A stretch of DNA of 64,000 nucleotides, from NCBI RefSeq assembly GCF_904846185.1, contig NZ_CAJGZQ010000012.1, positions 41,087-105,086 of the forward strand, read 5' to 3'. The stretch's first letter is position 1; every line of letters begins with the position of its first letter. The notes under the pieces were generated by a model, which was given only the letters and a program-made list of their open reading frames with translations, did no database searches and had not been told where the DNA came from. A program made the translations under genes and the position numbers. This stretch comes from Psychrobacter immobilis. Its GTDB lineage: Bacteria > Pseudomonadota > Gammaproteobacteria > Pseudomonadales > Moraxellaceae. Shown in pieces: positions 27,715-37,936 of this stretch.

Positions 27715-30700
27715 ATGAAACAGATAATTAACAAAGGGTCTAATCGACAGTCATGGCCTATGAAAGCGCTAACAGCATCTATAGCAATAGTAATAATGGG
27801 ATCTTTAGTATCTGCAAATAGTGCTACTGATACTTCAGTTAGAAAACCTATCGGTGATCTTGAGATCTATAAAGCAGCCAAGCCTGGTACCGCTTCTATC
27901 TTTATGATGCTCGATACTTCAGGGAGTATGAGTAATCGCAGTGGTTGCTCTAATTATAGTAGTTCCAACATAACGTCCCGTATAAAAGTATATCCACGTC
28001 AAGTTGATACTACTGCGCTTGATGGTTTATTCCGAGACGAAAACGGCAATACTGTCCTAGATAAAACAGCAACACCTACTACAAATCAAGAAATCACTTA
28101 TTCTACCTGCAAAGACAGCAATGGTAATGTTATCGCTCGTACACTACTAGCTCGTTTACAAGTAGCACTTATAGAGCTATTAGCAGATGAGGTTTTTGAA
28201 GATGGTAGTATAAAAGATACTGGCTCACTCCCGGATAATTATGCCATAGGCATGGGTAACTATAGTTACAATGGCAACGGCAGAACTGGCGTGGTTCTAG
28301 AGCCCACGAGTGATCTAACGGCTGGACAAAGAGCAAAGCTAATTGCCGAGATTATAGATTTAGAGGCAGAGGGTAATACTCCGACAGCTCATGCATTTGC
28401 CGAGGCTGGTGCCTATATGATGGGTACAACAACAGCTGATGTAACAGTCGTTGCTGAGCGCGAGTATCGTAATAAAGGAGATGAGTGGCGTAAATGTAAT
28501 GGTAATGAAAGCGTATTAACATTCGATAGCGAAATAGACACATACGTATATGATTGTAATAGTTGGGGTCCATGGTCAAAAAGCTCTAATGTATTACCAA
28601 GTTATAGTACCAAGTCTAATATAGACCACAAATATGATAGTGGTCGTACTTATTTTGCAAACGATAATTCCTACAGTGGCTTTACGCAGTCATCAAGTGA
28701 TTCTAAAAAAGATGGTAGTTATATTTCTCCTTTAAGTGATAAGGAGTGTAGCGGCAATGGTATTTATCTACTGACAGATGGTCAGCCGAATGGTAGTAGT
28801 CCTGATAGAGCTAAAGGGGTAATGAATGCTTCTTTATCAGGCTCTAATCCTGCATTATCGATCAACAGTTGTAGCACCTTGCCAGGCGATACCGACAGTA
28901 GGTCATGGGGGTGTATGGCGAGCTATGCCGCACTGTTACGTAATAAAGCAAGTAATTCTAAAAGATTGCCCATTAAGACTGCGACTGTGGGCTTTGGTAG
29001 TGAGTTTGCTGGTTTGACGGGTACACGCTCCATCACAATAAATGGTGAAGCAAAAACAGTCGTGGATTGTACTAGTGGTAATGCTAATGATGATACTCGT
29101 AATCTATGTAAACTGGGTGAACGTAGAGGTGACGGAGAGACTAAGACTTACGGCGATGGCGGATTTTATTATACTGAAAACTCTGAAGATATCGCCAAAA
29201 GCATCCTTGACTTCTCGGCTAGTCTGGTACAGATTATCAACACAGCACCTTCAGGTACGATTACTATCCCAGAAGACCCATATCGCGCAGCGAATCAACT
29301 ACCGTATGCTTATCTCCCGATGCTCGACCCCGATATCATCTCCACAGCCAGTATATGGAAAGGTAACCTCAAAAAATACAATTTGGATCAAGGCACGCTA
29401 TTTGGGAAAAGTAATAGTAAACTCTACAAAGATGTAGCTGGTAATCTTGACGAAAATACCCAAGATGTCTGGCAATCTGCTGATTTTGAAGTCAATAACG
29501 TTATTGCAAATAATAATATCGCTGCTGGCGGTGTTTATGCTCAATTAAAAACGCCAAGTTCAGGTCTGAGCAGTGTGCGTACTTTGTATGTCGAGGATTA
29601 TACCTCGAGTGGTGACAAAACCCCAATATTGCGTAAGCTGACGGTCAATGGTAGCGGTAAGCCAGTAGGATTCGATACACTGGTAGATACCGTGGCATAT
29701 AGCCAAATAAACCAACGTCGCCTGCTGAGCTTCTTAGGCTTTGGTAGTGTGCTAACGAATGGTGGTCAAGCAGTAGACTCAATTCTTGTAAAAAATTTAA
29801 ATCTAACTCAACCAACTAAAAAAACAAAAGTTTTAGGTGGTGTTGTGCATTCAAAGCCTGAAGCAATATCTTATGGCGCAGAGTTAGATGATAAGGGTAA
29901 TATCATTAACTCTGGAGAGGACTATGTACTATTTGGTTCTATGGACGGTGCTTTGCATTTAGTAGAGGCGAAAGAAGGTAAAGAAAAAGTCGCTATTATA
30001 CCTAGACAAATGCTCATCAATCAACCAGAAGCGTTAGTGGAAGGTTCAATCAAAGCTGACATAGGCCAGCCCTACTTTGGAGTAGATGCGCCGTGGCTGG
30101 TCAAGACCGACTACAATTATGACTTAGCGGGTAAAAGAGTAACCGTCGATACTACATCAGGCAAAGGCATGTTTGCTTATGGTGGTCTGCGTATGGGCGG
30201 TGAAGCGCTCTATGGTATGAACATCACTAATAAATCGACACCTAAGATACTATTTACCATTACATCGCAAGGGGTCAGCTCCACGACTGCTGGCAAATCT
30301 GCAACCACAGGTTTTGAGCGTTTGGGTCAGATTTGGAGCAAACCCGTTGCTGCAAAAATACGCCTAACTAAAGGCTCTAGCACTACAAAGAACACCGCGC
30401 CAACTGATGTGCTGATATTCGGTGGTGGCTATGATATGAGCTACGAAGAAGATGACTACGTACCAACTACTGCAAAGCCTGCCAAGGGTAGTGCTATATA
30501 TATGGTCAATGCCCAGACAGGCGAGCTGATATGGTCAACTAGTAGCGCTGCATCATCAGGTAAAAATGTCAAAATAGATAGTATGATTAATAGTATTACC
30601 GGTGGTATTACCGTATTGGATCGCGATAATGATGGCCTGATAGATCATATCTATGCTGCTGACTTAGGCGGGCAAGTATTCCGCGCAGACTTTGAGAACG

Positions 30701-31704
30701 CTCGTATTGAGCAGTTTGGCTTTACCGCTGTCAATAGCTTTGCTAACAAAGGCGTGACGCGCATACTCAATGTCGTCCCAACTAATAAAAAGCTTGCTTA
30801 TCGCTTTTATGAGAGCCCGATAGTGAGCTTTTTCCGTAGAGAAGCGGGACCAGATAATGGCAAACTCTTTGCTATGGTTAATGTGATCTCAGGTAACCGC
30901 AGCGCGCCACTATCGATACTGCGTGATAATAACGCTTATGCCAACCGTGTATACGGCATCATCGATAACGATGTGACCCATGCAGATCTATTTAAGAGTG
31001 GCTTTAGCAAAACGATAGCCGACCTAACAGAAGCCAAATTGGTCAACTTAGGCGATGAGATTCCAAAGATTGCAAGCCAAACCACCGATCCAAGCCGTAC
31101 AGCTAAAAAAGACGCAGCCATCGCGGCGATGATAGGTAAGGCACAAAGTGGTGGAACAGCTGCTGTTCAAGCTAGCAAAAATGGCTGGTACTATCCGCTC
31201 ACGCGCTTCGATGGCTATAACAACGTTAGATATAATAAAGGCATCGGCGATAGTGTGGTGATTAACAACCTACTCTATACCAGCGTTTATAACCCTGACA
31301 AAGTATATGGCAACACGGCGAGCTGTACCGCCAAGATATCAGGCGGCTCTGAGCGTCAGATATATTGTCTACCTTATGGTGTCTGTATGGAAGACACCTC
31401 TATATCAGGTACAGGCGGCTTTGTTCCAGCCGGTCAAGGTATCCAAGAGTTGGCACTTGGCGCATATAATGCTGATAATACTGATGTCAAAGTACTCATC
31501 GGCACAACCACTATCGCTGACCGTATCGAAGCAGCCAATCGCGCAAAGTATGGCAAAGATAGCGTAAAAGATGATAGTAATATCAAAGACTTGTATTCAG
31601 GAACAGACAAGGCCACTCAAGACAATGGTGATGGCTCATCGGTTGAGTACCTATTTAATGAACGCTATACCATGCAGCCAAAAGCTTGGTACGAGCGCAA
31701 GTAG
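27715..31704 (+). CDS. pilY1: PilY1-type pilus tip adhesin
   Basis: PilY1 is the pilus-tip adhesin and regulator of pilus retraction. A signal peptide is followed by a von Willebrand A domain with the MIDAS motif DTSGSMS near residues 66-72. The C-terminal half is the PilY1 beta-propeller domain, with the calcium-binding loop DRDNDGLID at 969-977. An RGD tripeptide occurs at 471-473, near the end of the VWA region. The length is 1329 aa, slightly above P. aeruginosa PilY1. Base composition drifts AT-rich in the N-terminal VWA half, which suggests faster evolution there. AAGGA precedes the ATG. Confidence 0.93.
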   Translation: MKQIINKGSNRQSWPMKALTASIAIVIMGSLVSANSATDTSVRKPIGDLEIYKAAKPGTASIFMMLDTSGSMSNRSGCSNYSSSNITSRIKVYPRQVDTTALDGLFRDENGNTVLDKTATPTTNQEITYSTCKDSNGNVIARTLLARLQVALIELLADEVFEDGSIKDTGSLPDNYAIGMGNYSYNGNGRTGVVLEPTSDLTAGQRAKLIAEIIDLEAEGNTPTAHAFAEAGAYMMGTTTADVTVVAEREYRNKGDEWRKCNGNESVLTFDSEIDTYVYDCNSWGPWSKSSNVLPSYSTKSNIDHKYDSGRTYFANDNSYSGFTQSSSDSKKDGSYISPLSDKECSGNGIYLLTDGQPNGSSPDRAKGVMNASLSGSNPALSINSCSTLPGDTDSRSWGCMASYAALLRNKASNSKRLPIKTATVGFGSEFAGLTGTRSITINGEAKTVVDCTSGNANDDTRNLCKLGERRGDGETKTYGDGGFYYTENSEDIAKSILDFSASLVQIINTAPSGTITIPEDPYRAANQLPYAYLPMLDPDIISTASIWKGNLKKYNLDQGTLFGKSNSKLYKDVAGNLDENTQDVWQSADFEVNNVIANNNIAAGGVYAQLKTPSSGLSSVRTLYVEDYTSSGDKTPILRKLTVNGSGKPVGFDTLVDTVAYSQINQRRLLSFLGFGSVLTNGGQAVDSILVKNLNLTQPTKKTKVLGGVVHSKPEAISYGAELDDKGNIINSGEDYVLFGSMDGALHLVEAKEGKEKVAIIPRQMLINQPEALVEGSIKADIGQPYFGVDAPWLVKTDYNYDLAGKRVTVDTTSGKGMFAYGGLRMGGEALYGMNITNKSTPKILFTITSQGVSSTTAGKSATTGFERLGQIWSKPVAAKIRLTKGSSTTKNTAPTDVLIFGGGYDMSYEEDDYVPTTAKPAKGSAIYMVNAQTGELIWSTSSAASSGKNVKIDSMINSITGGITVLDRDNDGLIDHIYAADLGGQVFRADFENARIEQFGFTAVNSFANKGVTRILNVVPTNKKLAYRFYESPIVSFFRREAGPDNGKLFAMVNVISGNRSAPLSILRDNNAYANRVYGIIDNDVTHADLFKSGFSKTIADLTEAKLVNLGDEIPKIASQTTDPSRTAKKDAAIAAMIGKAQSGGTAAVQASKNGWYYPLTRFDGYNNVRYNKGIGDSVVINNLLYTSVYNPDKVYGNTASCTAKISGGSERQIYCLPYGVCMEDTSISGTGGFVPAGQGIQELALGAYNADNTDVKVLIGTTTIADRIEAANRAKYGKDSVKDDSNIKDLYSGTDKATQDNGDGSSVEYLFNERYTMQPKAWYERK

Positions 31705-31834
31705 TCGCTATAGCAACAGCCATACTTTTGCTAAGTATTGTAGCCAAGATTATCAATGTCATCATTATTAACGGCATTGCCAATAATATGATCAGCTACG
31801 ATACTTATCTTTTATGCTACATAGGACATCGCCC

Positions 31835-32401
31835 ATGACAGCCGTACCGCTGACCGCCCAACATAGCAATCGCGGCTTTACCCTTATAGAGCTATTGATT
31901 GTTATATTCATAATATCTATTTTGACTGCTGTCGCTATACCAAGCTATCGTCAATATGCGGTAAGCAATGCAGAGCGTGAGGTACAAGCAAAAATGCTGC
32001 GGCTTGAGATCGAACTAGAGCGCTGGCGAGCTAAATCGCTGACCTATCAAGGGTTCCAACCGCAAGTGGTCAATACTGCAACCAATGAAGTGACTTATAG
32101 CTATGACGATAGCCCTGCGACGAACAAGACTATCTATGTACCAGATGGTCGTGATGCTAGTAACTATCGCTATAAGATTATACTCGTAGATGGTACGGTG
32201 CCGGCCAATTCTTTAGTAAATGCAGGCCTGAATACCACAGGAAGGACGTGGAAGATGTACGCAGAGCCTAAAAAATCAGGTATAACCACTCATGCCAGTA
32301 AAATGATGCTGACCAGCAGTGGGCTAAAATGTAAGAATCTAGGTACCATTACTTTTGATGAGACCTATGCTGATTGTGGGACTGATAAGGAGGAATGGTA
32401 A
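31835..32401 (+). CDS. PilE-like minor pilin, first copy
   Basis: This is a type IV pilin-like protein with prepilin site [30 protein letters not shown] and intact Glu5. The C-domain is about 150 residues and has a Cys pair near the end (GLKCKN, YADCG). It could correspond to one of the extra minor pilins found after pilY1. ATG 31835 is preceded by AGGA; ATG 31814 would add seven residues. Its stop overlaps the next gene as TAATG. Confidence 0.82.
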   Translation: MTAVPLTAQHSNRGFTLIELLIVIFIISILTAVAIPSYRQYAVSNAEREVQAKMLRLEIELERWRAKSLTYQGFQPQVVNTATNEVTYSYDDSPATNKTIYVPDGRDASNYRYKIILVDGTVPANSLVNAGLNTTGRTWKMYAEPKKSGITTHASKMMLTSSGLKCKNLGTITFDETYADCGTDKEEW

Positions 32402-32844
32402 TGAACAGAGATGTGAGAAAGCTACCATCCGCTTCTAATCCTCAACTTGGATTCACGCTGATGGAGCTAATGATAGTGGTCGCCATCATTGGCATACTCG
32501 CCGCCATCGCCTATCCAAACTATCAGCGCTATATCATTAAATCCAAACGCACTGACATGATGAGTGAGATGCATAATATCGCTGCTCAGATAGAGAGTCG
32601 TAAATTGGCACAAGGCACGTATAGTAATACGCTAATCACAGGGCTGGGCGGCAACTTTCCTAGACAAGGTCCTGCCTTATATACGATTACCTTTACTCCA
32701 AATCCTCTCACGTCCGAGTGGAGCATCATTGCTACTCCAAAAGCGACAAGCCAAATGGCGAACGATGGCAATCTCAGTGTCAATTTCCAAAATGTGAAAT
32801 GCAGAGGTAGCGTTTGTGATAGTGGAGACAGCTGGAATGATTAA
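32401..32844 (+). CDS. pilE: Minor type IV pilin PilE
   Basis: The prepilin motif is [28 protein letters not shown], with Met at +4 and the conserved Glu at +5. The short C-domain contains a disulfide-type pair (KCRGSVC). The 147-aa protein is the last gene of the minor pilin operon. ATG 32401 overlaps the preceding stop and sits 7 nt after AAGGAGG; ATG 32395 is too close to that site. Confidence 0.88.
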   Translation: MNRDVRKLPSASNPQLGFTLMELMIVVAIIGILAAIAYPNYQRYIIKSKRTDMMSEMHNIAAQIESRKLAQGTYSNTLITGLGGNFPRQGPALYTITFTPNPLTSEWSIIATPKATSQMANDGNLSVNFQNVKCRGSVCDSGDSWND

Positions 32845-32867
32845 AAACAGCATTAAAGCCTAATAAC

Positions 32868-32955
32868 TGACAAAAATTGTCAATTTGATTTACCTTTTAC
32901 TACCTGTAATAGGTAAACTGACAATTTGCAGTAGGGTAAGCGTAACATTATCTGT
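32868..32955 (+). promoter_or_regulatory. Candidate enhancer-binding region upstream of pilA
   Basis: Copies of TGTCA or TGACA recur: a palindrome TGACAA-AAA-TTGTCA at 32868-32882, another TGACAA at 32919-32924 and TGTCAG at 32953. Between them lies a TTTACCT/AGGTAAA inverted repeat (32889-32917) that can also fold as a hairpin. The block is about 100-180 nt upstream of the sigma-54 motif, the usual position for a PilR-type activator. PilR itself is not in the window. Confidence 0.55.
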
Positions 32956-33050
32956 CAGTTACTATTAAAGTCATCATTAGTTATGCAAAAATAGTAATAA
33001 TAATCGAGTACTTAGTACTTAGCACGCCTGTACATTATAGCCATTATTTT

Positions 33051-33066
33051 TGGCACGTTATATGCA
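33051..33066 (+). promoter_or_regulatory. Sigma-54 (RpoN) promoter of pilA
   Basis: TGGCACG-TTAT-ATGCA matches the -24/-12 consensus TGGCACG-N4-TTGCW with one substitution, and the GG-to-GC spacing is correct. It lies about 100 nt upstream of the pilA start. RpoN-dependent pilin transcription is established in Pseudomonas and related bacteria. Confidence 0.85.
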
Positions 33067-33166
33067 ACATTTATAATAAGAGAAACAAACATATTATATC
33101 CCTAAAGATAAAACGCGACTGTATTAAAAGCAGCCAATTATCTTTATATACCCCAAAGGAGTTCTT

Positions 33167-33583
33167 ATGAACGCTCAAAAAGGTTTTACCTTAATCGAAC
33201 TAATGATCGTTGTTGCTATTATCGGTATTTTGGCTGCGATCGCGATTCCTGCTTATCAAGACTATATCGCTAAATCACAAGCAACAGGTGGTCTGGCAGA
33301 GATTGCACCAGCAAAAACTCAGTTTGAAATCGCTACTAATGAAGGTAAAACCCCTTCTGTAGTTGCTGCAGATGCAGGGTTTATCGGTGTAACAGCGACA
33401 GGTTCTCAATATTGTGACGTAGCGGTTACTGCAACTACTATAGTATGTACGCTTAAAAATGGTAACGCTACTAAAATTGATGGTAAGACTATTACATTAA
33501 CTCGTGATGCTGATGACGGTACTTGGGCTTGTACTACTGGTAACGGATTGGAAGCAAAATACAAGCCAGGTAATTGTGCTTAA
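33167..33583 (+). CDS. pilA: Major type IV pilin PilA
   Basis: PilA is the fibre subunit for twitching, adhesion and DNA uptake. The 6-residue leader MNAQKG is followed by [32 protein letters not shown] with Glu5. The 138-aa protein ends with a D-loop disulfide pair (WACTTGNG...KPGNCA). AAAGGAG gives a very strong ribosome site, consistent with high expression, as do the dedicated sigma-54 promoter and terminator. It is separate from the minor pilin operon. Confidence 0.94.
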   Translation: MNAQKGFTLIELMIVVAIIGILAAIAIPAYQDYIAKSQATGGLAEIAPAKTQFEIATNEGKTPSVVAADAGFIGVTATGSQYCDVAVTATTIVCTLKNGNATKIDGKTITLTRDADDGTWACTTGNGLEAKYKPGNCA

Positions 33584-33611
33584 TATTGAGCTTTAAATAT
33601 AGTTAATTAAT

Positions 33612-33642
33612 AAAAAAGCCAAACTTAGTGTTTGGTTTTTTT
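33612..33642 (+). terminator. Intrinsic terminator of pilA
   Basis: A CCAAAC/GTTTGG stem (33619-33624 with 33630-33635) is extended by a G-U pair and an A-run/T-run, with a 5-nt loop. It lies 30 nt after the stop codon. Confidence 0.9.
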
Positions 33643-33719
33643 ATGTTTGTTCGAAATGCCATGACAATGGCATGATGCCTGCATTATTTAGATAACATAA
33701 ATAATTTAATAGAAATGCT

Positions 33720-34166
33720 ATGAGCATGATTCAACATCGCCACTTATCCTTACAATCAGGCTTTACGCTCGTTGAGATGATGATTGTAGTGGCTATTATT
33801 GGTATTTTGGCTGCTATAGCGGGTGTCAGTTATCAGACTCAAATACGTCAAACGCAAATAATGACTATTTATCAAACTATAAATCAATTTCGGCTACCGT
33901 ATCAGACATTAGTCAATGAAGGGGCTGGTGTGACTGCTTTTAGCCCAAGTGGTCTTAATATGCCTGACCAAACCAAATACTGTCAGTTTACGGTCAGCTC
34001 TCCTGCTGTTAGTGGGACAACTACTAATGCTGTTACCTGTACCATTCAAAACCTTGCTTATCTGCAAGGTGAGACAATTGGTCTTGACCGCGCCACTGAC
34101 GGGTCATGGCAGTGTAGAGCGTCAGTAGGTATATCTAGAAACTATTTAACGAAAGATTGTCAATAG
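33720..34166 (+). CDS. Second type IV pilin (PilA paralogue)
   Basis: This 148-aa pilin-like protein has prepilin site [28 protein letters not shown] after a 14-residue leader, with Glu5 kept. The C-terminal part parallels PilA: CQFTV, VTCTIQN, then TDGSWQC...LTKDCQ, matching the PilA pattern DDGTWAC...KPGNC. It follows the pilA terminator by 78 nt with a poor Shine-Dalgarno (ATG 33720) and no evident promoter, so its expression may be low. It is likely a tandem pilin duplicate that has diverged. Confidence 0.85.
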   Translation: MSMIQHRHLSLQSGFTLVEMMIVVAIIGILAAIAGVSYQTQIRQTQIMTIYQTINQFRLPYQTLVNEGAGVTAFSPSGLNMPDQTKYCQFTVSSPAVSGTTTNAVTCTIQNLAYLQGETIGLDRATDGSWQCRASVGISRNYLTKDCQ

Positions 34167-34183
34167 TTATAAATGAAAAGCCA

Positions 34184-34221
34184 AAAAATCACCCAATAGC
34201 CGTTGCCATTGGGTGATTTTT
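34184..34221. terminator. Bidirectional terminator between pilin paralogue and fdxA
   Basis: A perfect 14-bp stem pairs 34184-34197 with 34208-34221, with a 10-nt loop and A/T runs at both edges. It serves two convergent genes. Confidence 0.92.
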
Positions 34222-34247
34222 ATTATTTAAAGAGCGGGTGTTATCAG

Positions 34248-34571
34248 CTACTTCTCTAAATACTGAATCTTGCCTTCTACACCATCCCACTTCTCAGCTT
34301 CTGGCAACTGACCTTTCATCTCGGTGATGTTTGGCCATTTTTGCGCCAGCTCTTCGTTTAGCTGAATAAAGACTTCTTGCCCTTTTGGTACTTCGTCTTC
34401 TGAGAAGATCGCATTGGCGGGACATTCAGGCTCGCATAGCGCGCAGTCGATGCACTCGTCAGGATCGATGACTAAAAAGTTCGGGCCTTCATAAAAGCAG
34501 TCCACAGGACAGACTTCCACACAGTCGGTGTATTTGCAAAGAATGCAGTTATCTGTAACGACAAAGGTCAT
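34248..34571 (-). CDS. fdxA: Seven-iron ferredoxin FdxA
   Basis: This is a small cytosolic electron carrier of the Azotobacter FdI type. Cys9, 17 and 50 are placed to bind a [3Fe-4S] cluster and Cys21, 40, 43 and 46 a [4Fe-4S] cluster, with extra Cys12 and Cys25 also typical of the family. The length of 107 aa is standard. In many gammaproteobacteria fdxA lies beside mutS in the same orientation, as here (206 nt apart). An 83-bp dispersed repeat lies upstream. Confidence 0.95.
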   Translation of the reverse strand: MTFVVTDNCILCKYTDCVEVCPVDCFYEGPNFLVIDPDECIDCALCEPECPANAIFSEDEVPKGQEVFIQLNEELAQKWPNITEMKGQLPEAEKWDGVEGKIQYLEK

Positions 34572-34619
34572 AGTGAGGTCTACCTGTTATTGGATTGGCT
34601 GATATAGTTCATCCCTTTT

Positions 34620-34702
34620 AAAAGAGTTACTGTGCTCACCGCGCGTGAAGTATTATTGATACATCTGCACTTGGTTGCCTTGATCTTCTTTTAAATTGAA
34701 TC
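34620..34702. repeat. Dispersed 83-bp intergenic repeat, copy A
   Basis: It aligns without gaps to copy B at 59766-59848. The best-conserved 57 bp (34646-34702) match at 46 positions, including an uninterrupted 18-bp block ending in AAATTGAATC. It lies between fdxA and mutS. It codes for nothing recognisable and lacks terminal repeats. Confidence 0.75.
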
Positions 34703-34777
34703 AACGATAAGGGCTACATAGAATAGTTGAAAAATAAGGCATATTTTAACGCCTTTACGGCTAATTGACAATTCCCT

Positions 34778-37700
34778 TTAATGACTAATGATTTTCTTCA
34801 AATGATACAATAAATCATGCGCTTGTTTTGGCGTTAGACTATCAGGATCAATCGCGCTTAGCTCATCCTGTAAACTAAACAGCTGATTTTGTTGTGGAAT
34901 ATCAGTTATTATTTGAGATTGATTGGTGGTTTTTATATCAGCTCTCTCTATTTCATGACCATTCATATGATCGCATTTATCATTTACTGACTTAGCTAAT
35001 TCATTTTTGTCATCAACGGCTCTCACGTTTTCTACCTTGCTAGGGTCTAATTTTAAGTTATCGGCTAAGTAGCGCTTGGCATCATCCAGTACTTGGGTAG
35101 GAATCCCTGCCATTTTTGCCACATGCAGACCAAAGCTAGAGCTTGCTGCACCATCTTTGATTTGATGCAGTAGTAATAACTGACCGTCAACTTCACTGGC
35201 TGCTACATGGACATTACGGATATCAGCATGATGCTTACCAGTACCATTCGTTAATTGTGTCAGTTCAAAATAGTGAGTGGCAAATAACGTCAGGCAGCCA
35301 ATCTCAGTTAGGCGATTGACACAGGCATGGGCGATGGCCAAACCGTCAGTGGTGGCAGTACCGCGACCGACTTCATCCATCAGTACCAGCGATTTATTGG
35401 TTGCTTGATTGAGAATATTGGCCGTTTCAATCATTTCCACCATAAAGGTGGATTTACCGCCCGCCAAATCATCGGCTGAGCCAATACGGGTAAAAATGCG
35501 GTCGATATCACCAATATTCGCATGCTCAGCTGGCACAAAGCTGCCGCAATGCGCCAGTAGGACAATCAATGCTGTTTGGCGCATAAAGGTAGACTTACCA
35601 CCCATATTAGGGCCGGTAATCATTAACAGGCGCTCAGGATTTGCATGACTGCCTAAAGCGCAATCATTGGCGACAAAATGGCTCGTAGGTTGAGGAGTGT
35701 TGCTTTTATTAACGGTGTTTCCAGTATTGTCTGGATTTAGCGCCGCTTCGACAACCACATGACGACCTGCTTTGATATCGATACTGGTTTGACTTTTATG
35801 GTTCAAGCCATTTTTTGAGTGACTGTTTTTTAAGCCGCTATCTTCTTTTGAGTCGTTACTCATGACTGGACGCTGCCAGTTATAAATAATTGCAAGCTGT
35901 GCCCAATTACTGAGCACATCTATTTGCGCAACCGCAGCGCTCAGTTGTTGCAGTTCGGCTAAATGGTTGCTGAGTTCAGTTAAGAGTTCGTGATACAGCT
36001 GCTTTTCACGGGTTAATGCTAATGACTGCGCGCTTAGATATTCTGTCTCGACTGTTTTTAGCTCGTCAGTGATAAAGCGCTCGCTACTTTTGAGCGTTTG
36101 CCGCCGGATAAAATGCGTCGGTGCATTCTTTGCTTGCATTTTAGGCAATTCAAAATAAAAGCCGCTCACTTTATTAAAGCCTACTTTTAGGCTGGGTAAT
36201 TGACTCTCTAAACGTGCGCGCTCGACCATTTCATCCAATGTCACTTGGATATTGTCATGTAAATGAGTCAGGCGATCAAACTCAGCATCATAGCCAGCGG
36301 CGAGCATGCCGCCATCACGAATATGGGCAGGTGGTTCTGCGATAATAGCTCGCTCAATCAGCTCAGCGACGGACTGTATGGCAGGTAACTGCGCAGGCAA
36401 TTGTTGCATTAGCATCGGTAACAGTCCTGCTTGTTCATGGCGAATACCTGCATTTGTCAGTAGCGTCGTAAGCTGGGCGCTACTAGCAATACCCTCAGCA
36501 AGTTTACGCAGGTCGCGCGGCTTAGCACTCATTAGCCCAATACGGCTACTAATACGTTCCATATCACCGATAGCATGTAAAGTCTCGCGTAAACTAGTGA
36601 CTAAGGAGCTACTTTCTAGATTTTGATGAATGTTTTGATTTTCGCTAAAGTGATTATCTGTATTTAACAAACTGGCTATCGCATCTAAACGTAGATTAAT
36701 ACGCTCATGCTGCCGCAGTGGACGCTTCATTTGTTGTACGAGCAAGCGCCTTCCCATTGGCGTTTGACAGTGATTAAGTACCGATATCAATGACGTACCA
36801 TTACTGCTAACGGGTGTAAATAGCTCAAGATTTTGCTGACTATTGGCATCAATAATTAAATAATCGTCACTGTACTCAATGATCAGCTGATTAAGTTGTG
36901 GCACATGACGCTGCTGAGTTTGCCGCGCATAATGTATGAGCGCCGCACAGCTAGATTGGGCAAGAAGTGCGTCATTGATTCCTAGTCCCTCAAGGCGCTG
37001 CACGTCAAACTGCTGGCAAAGAGTTGCGCTGGCATGCTCACGGTGGAAGTCATTTTCCGCCACTTCGATAATCGGACAGTCGAGATGTTGACGTAGCCAC
37101 AGCAGCCAATCTTCGCCGATACGGTCGTTAAGTGCTTCGCTAATGATACATTCACTAGGCGCAAAGCGTGCCAACACCGTCAGCATTTGCGTTTGCAAAT
37201 TTTTAACATCATCGTGGCTGTTATTATAGCTGACGCTTAGTGTTTGCGTCGTTAGTGTTCCAGCAGCTAAATTCATTTGGCTAATGGCAGCTTGCACAGG
37301 TTGTTTGCTGTTCGATTTAGGTATCTCGATATCAATGGCGACCACAGTTGGCGTATGATTGGGCGCAATTAAAGCATCATCAGTAATTGTCCCTGCGGTC
37401 AGGGTTTTAACCACTTCACGGCGCATAATACTGCCAGCAGCAGATTTACTTTTATCTTTTTTCTGCTTATCGCCCATCGTCGGAGCATTGGACGGGTTAT
37501 TCGTGTTGTCAGTGCCAGTGGCTGATTCGTCAATTTGCTCACACACAACGACGGTTTGCCCAGCAGCTATCAACCTTGCCATGTAGCTATCGGCCGCATG
37601 AAAAGGCACACCTGCCATGGCAATGGTATTGCCCGCTTTATCCGTACCACGGCGAGTCAAGGTGATGTCTAATATTTGTGCCGCGCGCTTGGCATCATCA

Positions 37701-37936
37701 AAAAATAACTCATAAAAATCACCCATGCGGTACAGCAGTAACGCTTGTGGATAGTTGGCTTTCATGGTTAGATATTGCACCATCATCGGCGTATGATCTG
37801 CCAAGTGATAAACGGTATCGCCTACCATCAACTGATCGGCAATCAAAGGTGTCACGGTCTGTTGTTTTGATATTGCGTACTTTGACGGAGTAGGTTTTTC
37901 GGCGTTAAGGTTTTGAGCGGATGGCTTAGCGGTCAT
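34778..37936 (-). CDS. mutS: DNA mismatch repair protein MutS
   Basis: MutS recognises mismatches and starts methyl-directed repair. The mismatch-reading motif GDFYELF, the lever and clamp domains, Walker [10 protein letters not shown] (about 775-783) and [12 protein letters not shown] are intact, and the C-terminal helix-turn-helix region ends in LKKIISH. At 1052 aa it is about 200 residues longer than E. coli MutS. The additions are low-complexity insertions near residues 140-165, 690-760 and 960-1000 plus an N-terminal extension. None interrupts a known motif. The ATG at 37934-37936 has GAGA upstream. Confidence 0.96.
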   Translation of the reverse strand: MTAKPSAQNLNAEKPTPSKYAISKQQTVTPLIADQLMVGDTVYHLADHTPMMVQYLTMKANYPQALLLYRMGDFYELFFDDAKRAAQILDITLTRRGTDKAGNTIAMAGVPFHAADSYMARLIAAGQTVVVCEQIDESATGTDNTNNPSNAPTMGDKQKKDKSKSAAGSIMRREVVKTLTAGTITDDALIAPNHTPTVVAIDIEIPKSNSKQPVQAAISQMNLAAGTLTTQTLSVSYNNSHDDVKNLQTQMLTVLARFAPSECIISEALNDRIGEDWLLWLRQHLDCPIIEVAENDFHREHASATLCQQFDVQRLEGLGINDALLAQSSCAALIHYARQTQQRHVPQLNQLIIEYSDDYLIIDANSQQNLELFTPVSSNGTSLISVLNHCQTPMGRRLLVQQMKRPLRQHERINLRLDAIASLLNTDNHFSENQNIHQNLESSSLVTSLRETLHAIGDMERISSRIGLMSAKPRDLRKLAEGIASSAQLTTLLTNAGIRHEQAGLLPMLMQQLPAQLPAIQSVAELIERAIIAEPPAHIRDGGMLAAGYDAEFDRLTHLHDNIQVTLDEMVERARLESQLPSLKVGFNKVSGFYFELPKMQAKNAPTHFIRRQTLKSSERFITDELKTVETEYLSAQSLALTREKQLYHELLTELSNHLAELQQLSAAVAQIDVLSNWAQLAIIYNWQRPVMSNDSKEDSGLKNSHSKNGLNHKSQTSIDIKAGRHVVVEAALNPDNTGNTVNKSNTPQPTSHFVANDCALGSHANPERLLMITGPNMGGKSTFMRQTALIVLLAHCGSFVPAEHANIGDIDRIFTRIGSADDLAGGKSTFMVEMIETANILNQATNKSLVLMDEVGRGTATTDGLAIAHACVNRLTEIGCLTLFATHYFELTQLTNGTGKHHADIRNVHVAASEVDGQLLLLHQIKDGAASSSFGLHVAKMAGIPTQVLDDAKRYLADNLKLDPSKVENVRAVDDKNELAKSVNDKCDHMNGHEIERADIKTTNQSQIITDIPQQNQLFSLQDELSAIDPDSLTPKQAHDLLYHLKKIISH

